Below, piece after piece: positions 34,555-47,164 of a DNA stretch of 64,000 nucleotides (positions within the stretch are counted from its first letter, which is position 1; each line of letters opens with the position of its first letter). Source of the DNA: Manis javanica (taxonomy: Eukaryota > Chordata > Mammalia > Pholidota > Manidae). The stretch spans positions 97,760,001 to 97,824,000 of the forward strand of contig NC_133167.1 of assembly GCF_040802235.1 (NCBI RefSeq), given 5' to 3'. Under the pieces are notes generated by a model. It had not been told where the DNA came from, searched no databases, and worked only from the letters and a program-made list of their open reading frames with translations. A program made the translations under genes and the position numbers.

Positions 34555-34851
34555 GGCGCCGGCGGGCAGGCGGGCGGGCGAGGCGGGGCCGGCTCGGGAC
34601 GGAACACCTCGTCTGGGGCCGGCACGCGCGGGGGAGGCGCAGGGTGGACACGGAACTCGGCCTCCCTGGAGGCGCGCGCAACGGCAGGAGCTGACCGGTC
34701 CGCCCTGAATCCACGGCCTCCTTCCCCCGAACACTGAAACCCAAATAGAGAGAGATCTACTTCCTGTTTACTGCCTGGCGCTACGGCACCTGCAGAGGCC
34801 CAAATCCATCAGCGCACAGTGTCTCTGCAGGGCTTCCCTGACCGAGGCGAC

Positions 34852-34865
34852 GCGCCCTCTGCTGG
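34852..34865 (-). promoter_or_regulatory. Candidate CTCF binding site
   Basis: Minus-strand sequence CCAGCAGAGGGCGC is a full match to the CTCF core consensus (CCASYAGRKGGCRS). It lies within the FRG1 CpG island, 298 bases upstream of the start codon. Binding itself is inferred. Confidence 0.7.
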
Positions 34866-34990
34866 ACGCGGCGGGAGCAGCAGCCGTGGTTGGCATCTCG
34901 AGCCCTCTGCAGACAGCCTCCGGCTGGGGACGGGGGCCTAGGCGACAGTGTGGTGGCCCGAGGGTGAACTGACTATGTCAGCTCTCCGCG

Positions 34991-37840
34991 TTCAGCTACG
35001 GCGGGGTCGAGTGCATTATCTGGCTTTGGATGACTTTACTAGCCATTTCAATTCCATAAACTATTGTATTGTTTTAACTAGGGAGCCTGATGTAAGGCGC
35101 AGGACAGAATTAGGGAATAAAGCAAAAGACAATAATTAAGTGCCAACATTGGGCCCATTTCACAAGCACTGTAGGAATTTGGGTGGAGGTTGCATGGAAA
35201 ACTAATGGAATCAGAGAGGGCTCTCTGTTTTGGATGGGTCTTGAGAGAGGCCTTCATTGTCAAAATCTCCTGAATCTTCCTCGTGCCTGCTAGCTCAGCT
35301 TCTTCCACCGGTTTTGTGATTCACCTCCCTGACGGCCATTTCTCCCCCTTCCAAACCATCTTCTCCAGTGCTTCCCAAGTGATTTTTAGAAAGGAATAGC
35401 TGATTATTATGTAAAATCTAGGAAAGGCAGTCTACTGCTTTCTGGAGGGTAATTGATAGCCTCATTTAATAAACTGTTAATGATCTGACCTCTTTTCCCA
35501 CCCCTTAGCCTCTGTTTCCTCAGTTCCTGTCACATTAAATTACTGCAAATGTTTGAATGCTCTGAGTTTGCTTTAGAGAGGGTATTGTCTGCGTCTCTGA
35601 TAAGGTACCCAGCTCTGGCCTCCTCCTGGGGCTTGGTTAGGTAGATGATAAAGGCTGGACAAATCAAGGAAGGTCACAGGATATCCACCTTGGTGTTTTG
35701 AGTCTCTGCTGCATGCACACCTCCCAGGACAGACAGCAACATCGACAGAGAGAAGTGCCTCCGACATATATCCCTTCACTCTCAGCCAGTGAATTCTGGG
35801 CTGGGGAGCCAGCATTCCTTCACACCTTGACTGGAGAGGGACTTACAAATGTCCTGACAGAACGAGTGAACCAGCAGAGGACTGCAGTGGGATGTGGAGG
35901 TCTTGGAATGTGAAGCATTGTTGACTAGGAGCAAATGGCAATAGGTGACCAAGGAACTTCAGAAGTGGGTGCCAGTACATGCCCAAATAAAGGCAGGACT
36001 GGCCCCATGTTGGCAGACAACAGTGCTGAGTTCTCAGAGAAAAACTGACCACACACAGTAAAGACCAGCGTGTCCCAGAGGACAGTGTACCCCCCACTCC
36101 CTCTAAAGACGGTGTGTGAGATTTCCCTGCACCCAGATGCCTTCTGCAGGAAGAACCGCATGGAGGGTGTACCCTTTGGCTAAGGAAACAGCCTCAACTT
36201 TGAGCTTTGAATTGACTGAGTACTTCAAAGGATTACTTGATGGGAAAGGCCCCCCGTTGCATTTGATTGGCAGGTTAAGGACTTTTTTCACACTCTATTG
36301 AGAAAGAAGAAAATGAGATCAGTTAAATGAAGATGCTTTTTAAATTTTTTGCACATATATGCAATTATGTGAAATTTCAACATTTTACATGTCACAGTCT
36401 TGTAAGCATTCTGTAAATATTACGATTTGTGTATTTTAGTGGGCTTTATTTAATCTTATTTCAATTTTTTAGTTAAATTTCTTCTCAATTCTCTGTGGTG
36501 ATGATTCCATACTCACTACTCAAGTAACTTAAGCCACTTTCACGTTAGGGTGAATTTCCTCTTTCTGCTTCCTTTTTCTACATCCATTTGTATGATTTCC
36601 TCCTATGCAACCAGATGACCCCCCCCCCCAAGTTAATCAAGGATCATCTCCTAATCCCAATGTCCTTAATTTAATCATGTGCGTAAAGTCCCTTTTGCCA
36701 TGTAAAGTAACAAATTCACAGGCTCTAGGGATTAGTGCATCCTGGGGGAGAGGGCATTATTCTCGTATAACAAAGGCAGCGTCTTGAATTTATTCATATC
36801 TATATTTTGTTCACTTCGTTTCAAAACCTGGAACACATTAAGCTCTAAATAAACGTTGAGTCAGTGAAAAAGTATTTCAATTTACAGATTGCTGCCACAT
36901 TGCACCCAATGCCCCCACTTGTGGTGGAATGTCTATGTAAGAATTAAGGAGCCAGAATTAAACATAAAATCCATACTTTCTCCAGTGGGGTCACACAGGA
37001 TGCTTGGGTGGAGTGGTATTTTAATGTGAGCATATACTCAGTCCGTATTCTTCACTGCAAAGAACAGAAATAAATTCCGTCCAGTTTAAGCAAAATAGGA
37101 ATTTAATGAAAAACATGTTATGTTACTATCTCCGTTTTGCATTCAGGTTGAAGTGTGTTATGTTTTTCCTTTCCCGAGTGGCTTGAAACCCCATCGCCAT
37201 TTATTTCTATTAGTAAAGATCTTGTTCATCAAGACTTTCTCAAATGCCACTTCTATGAAACTTTTTCTGATCCCCAATCAAATATAATTTCTCTCCTAGG
37301 AATCTCCCTAGTGATACGTTTAGACCTCCCTTGTGCTTTTACGCATCCTGTCTTACAGTTTCTTTCCGTACTAACGCGGCGCTGTAGTGGATAGCTCATC
37401 AAAGAACACCCTTCCTATTTTGGGGGAACCCTAAGCTCAGTATGAGGAAGGACCCTGCTGTCCACCCCCAAAAGCTGAAAGGGAACGCATGCTCCCTCTG
37501 CCTTCCCGGTTGCTCTGACCTGGGCACATATCTGGGCCCAACCACACGTGTCTCCTCCCGAGATTTTGAACCAGATGGAATGTTACCCAGAAAGTGGGGC
37601 AGTCAGAGATGATTCTGAGCATCAGCAGCAGGCATGCAGGCCAGGCGTGTGGCCGCCCAGGCACAGCAGACCCCAGCTGCTGGTGACAAGTGTCAAGTGG
37701 CCACACCCTGGAGGCAGCATCCTAAGTCAGCTGCTCCTGTGGGGTGAATGTGGCCATGCCGTTTCTGTCGGTTTCCTGCCTTGGTTCTCCGGCATCTTTC
37801 GGGATCTTGAAAATGATAGTTTCCAGTGCCTTTTTCCTAT
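34991..37840. other. Upstream of FRG1; no protein-coding exon recognised
   Basis: Moderate composition. The part at 35560-36300 is less AT-rich and has several open frames of 60-84 codons on both strands with no recognisable domain. A repeat fragment lies near 37035-37110. A spliced non-coding transcript divergent from FRG1 could start here, but the sequence alone does not show it. Confidence 0.45.
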
Positions 37841-38165
37841 GGATTGAGTATCCTATGGATTGTATCCCCCAAATTCATATGTTGAAATTTAATCCCCCAT
37901 GTGATGCTTTTTGGAGGTGGGGACATTGGGAGGTGATTAGTGCCCTCATAAAAGAGGCCCCAAAGAACACTTTTTACCTTGTGAGGATGCAAGAAAAAGA
38001 TGGCAGTCTGTGAACCAAAAAGTGGCTCTCGTCAGACACCAAGAGCTTTGAACTTGGGCTTCCCAGAAGCGCGAGCAATAAATCACGGTTTATAAGCCAC
38101 CCAGGTGATGTTATTTTTTTCATTGTTGTTGTTTTTGTTAGAGCAGCCAAGCCGACTGAGACACT
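37840..38165 (+). repeat. MaLR LTR (MLT1/MST type)
   Basis: Sense blocks: 'cccccaaattcatatgttga', 'gcttttggaggtgggg' in diverged form, 'ttgggaggtgattagtgccc', 'cagcaataaatcacggttta' in diverged form, 'taagccacccaggtgatgtt', and 'gagcagccaagccgactgag' at the end. Solo non-coding LTR. Confidence 0.88.
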
Positions 38166-39089
38166 TTCCATTAAATTCCTAATCTTCTTAAGTTGGTTGG
38201 AATGTATTGCTGTTATTTGTGGTAAAGAATATGGACTGAGTATACACTCACATTAAAATACCACGCCATCCAGGCATCCTGTGTGACCCCACTGGAGAAA
38301 AGTGTGCATTTTATTTTTAATTCCGGCTCAGAATGACAGAGTTAATATGGTTCATGGCACTATTAACAATAGAGGTAAGTAAGTAATATTTTGTGAAACT
38401 TGTTCTTAAGGGTGAAACAAAATCCTCTTGAGGGAACTCTTTCCAATCAGTTGTCAACATAAATGTATTAAGTGACCTAGTGTGTCATGTTAATTTACCA
38501 TGGTATTTGATAGAATAGTTCTGTATTTTCAAGGTAATCATTTTCCCTTAAGATGAAACTTTTGGAAAAAAGTTATCTCCAGTCCCTTCTCTTCTAAATT
38601 GACTGTTTTCATTGCCATAAAACCCATTTACTGACAGCCTCTTTACTTTCCACACAACTAGGCATCGTATCCTTAAAGATCGTTCTTGTTTGTGGAATTA
38701 CTGTAGCTTTGAGAATTGACTTATCGACCCCAAACCAACTGGACTCATTTCCATGTAGTCTGCTCCCCTGGTAGGGTCCCCAGGGTAAGTGGGGATTCCT
38801 TTTCTGTCTTTTTAGCAGCTCTGTGAAATACAGCTTGCTCTCTGACTATGAAGCAGAAGACTTCAAGGCAGGATTTATGTATTTGCATAGGAAGCTAACT
38901 TACGCCTTTTCACTTGGTGCTTTTACATCCTTCCTTGCCTACTGCAGAAGGTGAGCCACCGTTTTCTTCCCTTCCTTTTTTTTTTCTCCCCCTCACTCTT
39001 CGGACTTAACGCAAAGCACTTAGAACATTTACTGATCTACTTATACCTTGTTTTTTGGAAATTCTTCTACCGTAATAATAGCAGGACTC
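38166..39089. other. Gene-free stretch
   Basis: AT-rich, no gene or clear repeat recognised. Confidence 0.5.
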
Positions 39090-39720
39090 CTTCGGTTATA
39101 ACTGATAGAACTCAAAACTCCAACTGGCTTAAGCCAAAGAACTGTCAATTCATGGACTCATATGGCAGAAAAAGCCAGGGTGTGGCTTCAGGACGGCTTC
39201 ATGTAGGGGCTCAGGACCTGGTTCCTCTTAAATCCTCAGCGTTGTTTTCTTCCCTGTTGGCTTGTGGTGTAGGGTGGCCACCCTCATTCATTTTCAGGCT
39301 TAACATTTTATTAACTCCACAACCCCAAGAGGAAAACTTCTAATAGTTTCAGTGAGAGACTGAAGATGGACTCTGAGACACCTGGCTGGGGTTTCACATC
39401 CATCTCTGCTCTGATCTGTGGTTGGAATATAGTCACTGGCCAGGCCTGTGTCTTGCCCCCATCCAGGGGTGCTGCCCCCGACACACAGTGCCTCTGTGAG
39501 AATCAGATATTGTCCCCTTCCTCCACACAGATGCAGCCCTGCATCAGGGCATGGGGCTTGGAGAGCAGGGTTGCCAAATGGATTTGGATTTCAGCCCCCA
39601 CTTGCCCCCTCAGCCGGCCCCTTAGTTTATGCCCTGTGCCTGCCCCTACGCTGGGGATGGGATCAACCTCGTCCAAAGGACAAGGACAAACCTCAAGGAC
39701 AGAGCGTGGCTTCATCTAGG
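39090..39720 (-). repeat. Ancient interspersed repeat, probably LTR or DNA transposon
   Basis: 'aactcaaaactccaactggc' followed by 'ttaagcc', then 'catggactcatatggcagaa' and, further on, 'actggccaggcctgtgtctt', a composition typical of a widespread mammalian repeat read in antisense. A short fragment at 37035-37110 starts in the same way. Overlapping open frames of up to 117-130 codons (38951-39343, 39366-39719) lie on it and are not conserved genes as far as I can tell. Confidence 0.4.
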
Positions 39721-40429
39721 AACTCACATAATGGCTAATACCAGGATGATGGGACGGTGGGTGGTGTGCAGGACAAAAGAGTAACAGCAAAAAAGTAGTC
39801 TATGTTATGCACCCTGAGTCTCAGAAAACATTTGCAGTCATTCTCAATAGAAATACTTAACATTTTAGGGGTGCTAAGAAGGCTACAATGAGCATATCTT
39901 CTAAGGACCTAAGCTGGGACATTCTGGACTGTACTCTTTACGGATTCATCACTTCAACATATAACAGTGACTAGTACACACAGAAGCTGTATTGCATAGA
40001 GTAACAAGACGACAGCACTTAAGTTGAAATAAAGACATTCTACCACATTCTATCATTATTTTTCGCTGAAAATATCTCCTTTCGCTTAAAGAATCTCCTT
40101 TTACTTTTCCATTTGACTCATTTCTACATAGAGCCCTGTTTACTTGTGCCCAGAGAAAGAGGCCATTTCTAAAATATGTCTTAGAGGGGGAGGGGAAGGA
40201 AGTGGTTCCAAATTGGCTAACAATATTAAGGAAGCAGCTCTTTATAAAGGATGTCAATAACTAATGCCCACCATACTGACAACTTCCCACACAGGGGAGG
40301 CCTGGAGTAGGGAAATAGTTTCTGGATATCACAAGGGTTAGGTGCGGGGAATAGGTAATGATTGGTCAAGTCTTGTCAATAAGAAATGGGGTGGGTGGAA
40401 GCTACACAAGAGGTCTGTGCGCTAGAGCA

Positions 40430-40660
40430 CCAGTTCTCAAACTTTTTGGTTTCAGGATTCCTTTATACTTCTAGAAATTATTGAGGATCCTTAAGAGCTT
40501 TTATTTATGTGGATGTGTTTATGTCTATCTATAGTCCTTACATTACAAATTAAAACTGAAAAAATGTTAATTTAGAAAATAGCTCTATTATGTGTTAGCA
40601 TCAAGTATTCTGTTAAAAATAATTATCTTTCAAAACAACAGAATTTCTGAGAATTTTGGC
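40430..40660 (+). repeat. hAT-type DNA transposon remnant
   Basis: Begins 'caccagttctcaaacttttt' followed by 'ggtttcaggattcctttata' and 'aattattgaggatccttaag', the typical start of a non-autonomous hAT element (CAGTGGTTCTCAAACTTT). Confidence 0.7.
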
Positions 40661-43190
40661 ATTGTTTTTATATTTTTGCACGTATCTTTGGTATTTGGCC
40701 TCCTAGAGGAGAGTTGGTTTCTCCTTTCTGCTCCCACATTCAATTTCTTGTGCTGTCACATGAAATAGCTTCTGGGAAACGCCAGTGTACACTCACGAGA
40801 GAATGGGAGTGGAGAAAGGCAAATAACACCCTGAAAGGGGCTCGGGAACCGTCCGGGGTTGCCTGGACCACATGTGCACAGAGTAGGGGGGAAGCTGAGG
40901 AGGGAAGGCGGTGTACGTGGGCGTTTGATGACTGGTGGAGCAGCTATTCGGGTGTGGGGACTAAGGTGGGTGCTTGTTTCCTCCCCTTGGCCTTTTGCTC
41001 TTGCTGCTGGATTTCACTTTGTAGATTGCATTACCATAAATTAGGAATTGTGTGACTGGACATCATTTACTATCTGATTAAAAATGTTGTGCCTCTCTTT
41101 TAAGTTTTGCTACGATCAAAGAAGTCGTGCATTTTTTTTTCCCCAAGCCAAATTTGGAATTTAGAAGAAGTCTAGGTAGCTGTATTTAAATGTTGTGTCC
41201 CCCGAATACATTTTGCGTTCATTTGTAAAACTCTATAAGCAATGCTATGCTGTCCTTTAAATAAAATATGTCTACTTCTTTTATAGAAAGAGCTACACAA
41301 ACCTAAAAAAACGATATTTGAGTACAACCTGCTACTTGAGGAATATGTAGCCATTTGCTTTATTTGTCCACAGGGTGGTGCTGTTTCCTTTCTAATAACA
41401 CAAGGCAGCGGGTCCCAAGAACAAGAGGTACTCTGAAAAATTATCATCATTGTTCCATAATTATTAAGTTTCAGAGTGCTATTAGGTTTGTCCAATAGAA
41501 GGAACGTGTTAGGGTTTTCATGTAGAAACATAATTTTTAGCTATGACTTAGCTCAAAATTTGGCATTGTCAGAGTGAAGATCTCCCCTTTTCTCTTTAAT
41601 TTCATTTATAATAATTATGCGTTTAGTGATACTAACAACTTTATAAATACATCATTATATTATATAGTCAATAACTGTGAAATCATCTGCCTTAAAGCAC
41701 AGCGAAATCATCAATCCGCAAACTGGGCCTAAAATGAGGCCATTTTAAGAAAGCTATCTACACTCTAATTTGCAAGTTGGGTGTTTTTTTTTGAAATTAA
41801 AACATTTCTAAAATGCACTAACTATGATTGTTTAAAAAAAGTGATGGTTCTTTTTATGGTAAGAAATTAAATTGAACCACTGTTCTGGAAAGTGCAGAAA
41901 ACCAATCAGCTTTCTTTATACCAGATTTTACTGCTGGTTTAGAAATTACCTTATGTGCTTTTTAGATGATGGAAAAATGAAATCAGCTTCTGTTTGCACT
42001 GTGCATTTGGTATATTTGCTGTGTCACTTTCAAAAGGATTATGGAATGTGGGAAGGCCACAATTCTCAGAATGGAGAATTCTAAGAAGTGACATGAGAAA
42101 ATGAAAATAATGCAGGCCTGGCTGTTTAATAAATACACTGATGGAGTTGAGGGAAAACCCTGGATGGGGGCCAGCAGATCGTGTTCTTTGGGTCGTTGGT
42201 GGCCACAGCCCGCCTGTCACTCTGTGAAGGCCAAGGCTGCCTGGGAGTCCAGATGACTGGCACTGGAACGCGGAGAGGGGCCACTGGCTAAAGGTAACAG
42301 TCAAACGATCAGTGTTCGGTGCTCAGGGCTAAGCAGGGTGTTAACGTGCATCCTGAGAGCAAAGCTGACACCAGAATCCAGGCTTCCTGGCCGAATCCGA
42401 GGGCTCAGACTGACAGGCAGGATTGAGGGGTCCCAGAGGCCCAACAGACCGCACAGAGGTGTGCTCCGCAGATGCTGGCTGGCGAGCTGCATGGAGATGT
42501 TTGATTCCATTTAGCAAATATTCTTTGATTGTCTCGGTTAGACAGAAGAGACAGACTCTTCAGATGTGGGCTGGAGGTTTTTCTCCATGGAGCGAGCGTC
42601 CCAGAGCCTATACTTGGAGGAAGGAGGGGGGAAACAGCATCTCAGGATGGCAGGTTGCAACTAAAGTGGATTTCTGAACAAAGAAAATCCTACTTCTTAG
42701 CTTGCAGACACCTCTCTTATTGCGTCCTCTCAGGACTGAGAGCCCTCTTTCTCTTCGAAGAACACTTATCCCAGCAAGAGTTTCCCACCCTCTTGACCGC
42801 TTCTAAGCCTAATTATCTCCAAAAGCCATCCCAGTGTAGGTTAGGGCTTCAACCTATGAATTTTGAGAGGATGCCAACGTGCAGTCCATAGCACCTTATC
42901 TATAACAGTCAGTTGTCCCTTGGACAAAAATCTAGCCCCTAGAAAAAAACTTAAAATTTTGACTTGATTCTTGCCCAGATTATCTGTCTGGATTTTTCTA
43001 TACTTGAAACAAATCATACTTGACTATTTCCTCTAAAGATTTCTTTCTTTCCTACCCTAGTATATTTACAGAATTTTTACAGAATTACATACACAAGACC
43101 TCAAAGAGCTTCATCTATCGCAGTGGTTTTTATAACATTGTAGGTAGAAGTGTGTGCTTTGAAATGATACAGTAGAATTTATAAACAAAT
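40661..43190. other. Gene-free stretch
   Basis: No protein-coding exon recognised. Frames of 113-120 codons (40714-41055, 41172-41531 minus, 41951-42304 minus, 42529-42891) show no domains and biased, low-complexity translation; I treat them as chance. Confidence 0.45.
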
Positions 43191-43194
43191 GCTA

Positions 43195-43390
43195 ATAATA
43201 AGCACTTTATATGCATTATTTAACTGAATTCACCAGAAACCCTATTGTTACCTATTCTTACTACTCCAATTCTATAAAGGAACTTAATTTGAAAGATTTG
43301 CCCAAGGTTGCACAGTTAATAAGTGGTATAGCTGGGATCTGAATGCAAGCATGTCTGATTCAAGACCTGTTTACCATTCTTCTACAATAA
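43195..43390 (+). repeat. MIR SINE
   Basis: 'agcactttatatgcattatt', 'ttgcccaaggttgcacagtt' followed by 'aataagtggtatagctggga', then 'tctgattcaagacctgttta' follow the MIR/MIRb consensus closely. Confidence 0.85.
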
Positions 43391-43534
43391 TTGTTAAGTC
43401 CCTGAGAGTGCTAAACATCTTTTCTCTGGAAATCTCACTACTTTCTGCATAACAGCTTTATTAACCTGTGACTAGGGTACCAAAATGCAGACAAAAGTTA
43501 TTTATAATATTTCATGTATGTGGTGGGATAGGAG

Positions 43535-43705
43535 TGCTGGGGTATCGTCGGGGGCAAGCGTCATTGGAAGGCTGGCTGTGCCCCGTGTCCGGAACGAGCG
43601 GGAGACCTGCCGGCCTGCGGCGGGCAGAAGGCCCGCAGCTTCTGTCTACGGCTTCTCTTGCGCTTCGTCTCCAAGGAGATGGACTGCTGACGTCGAATTT
43701 AAGGA
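43535..43705. other. Short CpG-rich island in the desert
   Basis: GC-rich, CpG-dense stretch (tatcgtcggggg, gtccggaacgagcgggag, ctgccggcctgcggcggg, gacgtcg) in otherwise AT-rich DNA, well away from FRG1. The 91- and 76-codon frames that cross it have no recognisable domain. It could be a small promoter or enhancer island, or the remains of a CpG-rich repeat. Confidence 0.5.
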
Positions 43706-44569
43706 TCTTTTATGAGCCCCAGCTGGGTGCAGAGCGTTCCTAACTCTTGGCAAAGATTTGTGGGCAGGCTGGGGAGTTAAGGTAGCGTCAGCAACCCCTT
43801 TTGGGAGAAAGTCTAATCATTTCTCCTTTTTGGATCTCCTTTTGTTCCTTCAAATGCTAGATGTGAAGCCTGAATTCTAGTCCTTTGGCAGCAGAGGGTA
43901 TTCACTCTTTTCCACCAAACACACAACCAAAAGCAAGTAGGAAAAAACAAAGCCCAGGCAAGCTCCCCGGGCATCTCTGCGACATGCTCTCTGGCAGGCG
44001 CTCCGGCCCACCGCCCTACTGCAGTGGCCAGGCCCTGGACTTGGGCCTGGGCTTGGGGAGAAGTAGGCGGAAGGGCCTCAGGCCTGCCTCGGCACTGCAC
44101 CGTGTTAGCAACAGTCTTTCCACCTGTAAGCTCAGCGCAGTAGACCTCTCCATGTTTGGGGGAAATCTCTGGGTAGTAAAAAGGATTTTGCTGTGTTTTG
44201 TTTTCTATACATATATATGTTTCTTCAGGACATTGTGGGGAGATTTGTTCCCTGGCCAAATACTCTTTTAATCACTTTCATTATAACCAACTCTATTTCC
44301 TTTGTGGAATTGAAATCTAAATGGAGATTCAGGAAACAAGTATGGTGAGAGAATGTTATGAGGCAAATCTCTGAGCTTCTTTGCAGAGACATTGATCGTT
44401 TTCCCTCTGTCCTTCACCAAGTTCTAGGCTTCTGTACAACGGGTGTCTTGTTCCAAGGCAAACTTCCTTGTTGGTCAGCAGTAAATTAGACCACCACCTA
44501 CAGAGCGCTGGGAGCCATCTCTTGTCTCGGTCAGAAATCCCACAATTCGGAGATGTGAGCTGGGAGGCT

Positions 44570-44775
44570 ATTAATATTTATTGAGTACCTGCTTTGTGTC
44601 CAGCACTATGTTAAATAGGGTATATTAAATAATTTTGAATATCTTCCCATTCAACACTCATAGCAATACTCTTAGGTACATGTTATTAGTCCCACTTTAG
44701 AGGTGATAAACCTGAGGGTCAGAGAGACTGTTAACTGCACAGCTAAGAGGAGAGGGTGCTGAGCTTTGCAGCAAT
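44570..44775 (+). repeat. MIR SINE
   Basis: 'tatttattgagtacctgctt', 'tgtgtccagcactatgttaa', 'ttattagtcccactttagag' and 'gtcagagagactgttaactg' are MIR in order. Confidence 0.88.
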
Positions 44776-47160
44776 TCTATCTAGCTCTGGACCACCACAT
44801 TTAGGCGGTCTGTTCACTAGTGACTTCTCTTTTTGATTCTTCGAAGTCATTATCTTCAGGAAATAATCTTCCACTGTAGGTTTCAAGGCTGGGGAGCAAC
44901 CACTTTAAACTTTGTGGCTAAAAGGGGAGATTTGGTACTTGGGGAGAGGCACAGGGGAGGGTTTTGTTGATAAACTTCATGTAGTCGGAGTGGCTCTGAA
45001 AGGCTGTCTGCAAATTCTCTGTCCTATTGGCTTTTCCAAATTAGTTCAAATGTCATACGAGTCTCTCTTTTGGGTTAAATTAAGGAAAACTTGTATGAAA
45101 AGTTAAAAAAAAAAAAAGGCCAGCTCAGATCTCATACTTGGGTCTCAGAGTTTTGTTCAAACCAAGCAGGCCTTGATTCAGTTTGAAGAAGGCAGAATTG
45201 AGCTTGGTTGTCTTTACAGGACCTGTCAGTGTTCGCTGAACCGTGAAGAGAAGCCCACGTAACAGACGTACCCAATTAGTTCGTGAGTCCAAAGGGAAAG
45301 AGAGGACTGCTCGTTTTTGACAGGGACAAAATGGACAAGTCTGGGGACAGGGAGCCCGGGCAGGCCACCATGAGGTGGGCAGGGGGTGGCGGCGGCTGGT
45401 GCCAGGAGTCCAGGGGACTGGCTACCTCCGGATTGGCTGAAAATCACAAAAAGCAACTCTGCTTTCTTGAAATGCTACTGTGCTCTGCTGGAGTTGAGCA
45501 GCTCTGAGCAGGACAGCAGGGTGGCCACCCGCTGCCTCCCCTCATCAGTGTCTTGGCTGGTGGCTGTGTGCTCAGGGACAATTTGCCTAGCTTTCTTGAT
45601 CCACGCCAGAAAACTTGTTTTTGAAGTGGTTTGGAAAGCTGCAAAAGAGAGGTGCTTCGTGGTGTTGGTATTGCTGCCAAGGAGGTAAGATTCTGCTTTT
45701 CATCAGCTGGTTACTTCGGCAATCTTTCTCTCCAGCACCTACTGCCCGTGGTCCTGGTTACGCTGACACACAGATCGCGTAGCTGAAGCCAGGGGTCCCC
45801 TGGCCCTGTCAATTCCAGGCTAGGCTCAGGACAGGCCTGCGGGTGTCCCGCTGCTTGCATGCAGGTAAGCGGCAGGATCCGCAGCAAGTCTTTTAACGTG
45901 AGGCTGGACATTCTTTATAGTTTCCCCAGACACAGGAATTGGCAGGGCTTGAAAAAGAATCACTGGCAGGAAGTTCATTTTCTTTATTGCTACCTCCCCA
46001 GTCATAAAACTAAAAGCTTTTTACTTAAATCATGTTTGCTGTCTCATGGGAGTGGAAGATCATTTCCTTCAGTTTTTCCCAATTGGAGCTTAGTCCTACG
46101 GATCCGACAGTTTTAATAGTCCATTTGAATCTGAAAGACTTTTCTAATTGATGTTTTTCGTATTCCCGCCCTCTCCAAGGCTTCTGATTTTGCGGCCTTT
46201 GAGTTTTCCCCTTCCTCCCACCAGATCTCAGATTCCTGAAAGTGAAATCCTTTCCTTTTGAACTTCATCCTCTATCACCTAATTAGAACTTCATTCACCT
46301 GTTGTGCTAGCTTCATTGCATTACTTCAAAATAACCTTCTTTTTGAGTTTCCTCTTTTTGACCTGAGCTACTTCATGCTTGTAAATAAGCAGGAAAGGGA
46401 ACCTCCCCTCGTGTCTGGTGATTTGTGTAACACCTTATAACTATTCATGTTGTTAATGAATAAAAATCTAACTAAAATTTTCTAAGTTTCGAGGTTCAAA
46501 AATATAATAGCTGACACTGGATCTAATCAGTCTGCGTTTCTGGTGTGAAGAAATGCCGGGGGCCAGGAGCCCTGTGATCTAAAGCTGATTGTGTGACTAA
46601 TGCCCTGGTGACCCCCAAGCAAACTGCTCCATTTTTATGCCCCTTCTCTCTTTATCTGTAACATGTAGGTTAACTTCGTCCATGAAATTCCTGGGGTGAT
46701 TGTATTTAGATCCTGTCCATCCAAGTTTACAGAAGAGCATAAAGCTCTGCCATTAGGTGGAACATCGCCTCACTTAGGAGTCTGTGCAATGCTGGGGCCA
46801 TGGGGCCAGCATCCCCCTTCAGGACTTTACAGGATCTCCGGACCCCTCCTTTTCCTGGCATTTTAGGAATTCTGCTCATCACTTTTCCATTTCTCAGGTA
46901 CATCTTCAACCTCTCTCCTTCTGGGTGTTTTCTGTCAGCATTTAAATATAAATGTTTCATTTAAAATGTTATCTTCCATCTTGGAGAGACCCTTCTCTTG
47001 ATTCCACGTGCCTTTCTAGCTGCTGGGCCATCTCTCCTCTCCCTTCATGGCAAAATTTTCCTCAAGAATGTCCTTCATGTGCTGTCTCCTCTTCCCTATT
47101 TTCCTTTCACTCTGTGTCCAGGTCCGCTCCGCTCTCACCTTCACCAAGTCCATCAGACCA
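44776..47160. other. Gene-free stretch
   Basis: No coding exon or RNA gene recognised. A 12-A run lies near 45106-45117. Small frames (up to 100 codons) without features. Confidence 0.45.
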
Positions 47161-47164
47161 CTTT

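Larger units (their letters stand above)
34373..34990. promoter_or_regulatory. FRG1: CpG island and promoter of FRG1
   Basis: There is an abrupt change from AT-rich L1-derived sequence to GC-rich, CpG-dense DNA at about 34373, continuing past exon 1 to about 34990. It includes GC boxes (ggcgggcgggcg at 34560-34580) and no clear TATA element. It is the only candidate promoter for FRG1 here. CpG-island promoters are often bidirectional, so a divergent non-coding transcript to the right is possible; I see no direct evidence of its exons. The open frames of 80-127 codons in this island result from GC content. Confidence 0.85.

Noticed and set aside
34332..34744. Frames of 81-127 codons over the FRG1 island
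   Set aside because: Same CpG-island artefact. Only the part from 34554 to 34493 is coding, as FRG1 exon 1.
36621..36630. Poly-C run as a possible structural element
   Set aside because: Only about ten C residues; ordinary simple sequence.
38951..39738. Run of frames of 96-130 codons
   Set aside because: They overlap an ancient interspersed repeat and change frame repeatedly; no similarity to a known protein recognised.
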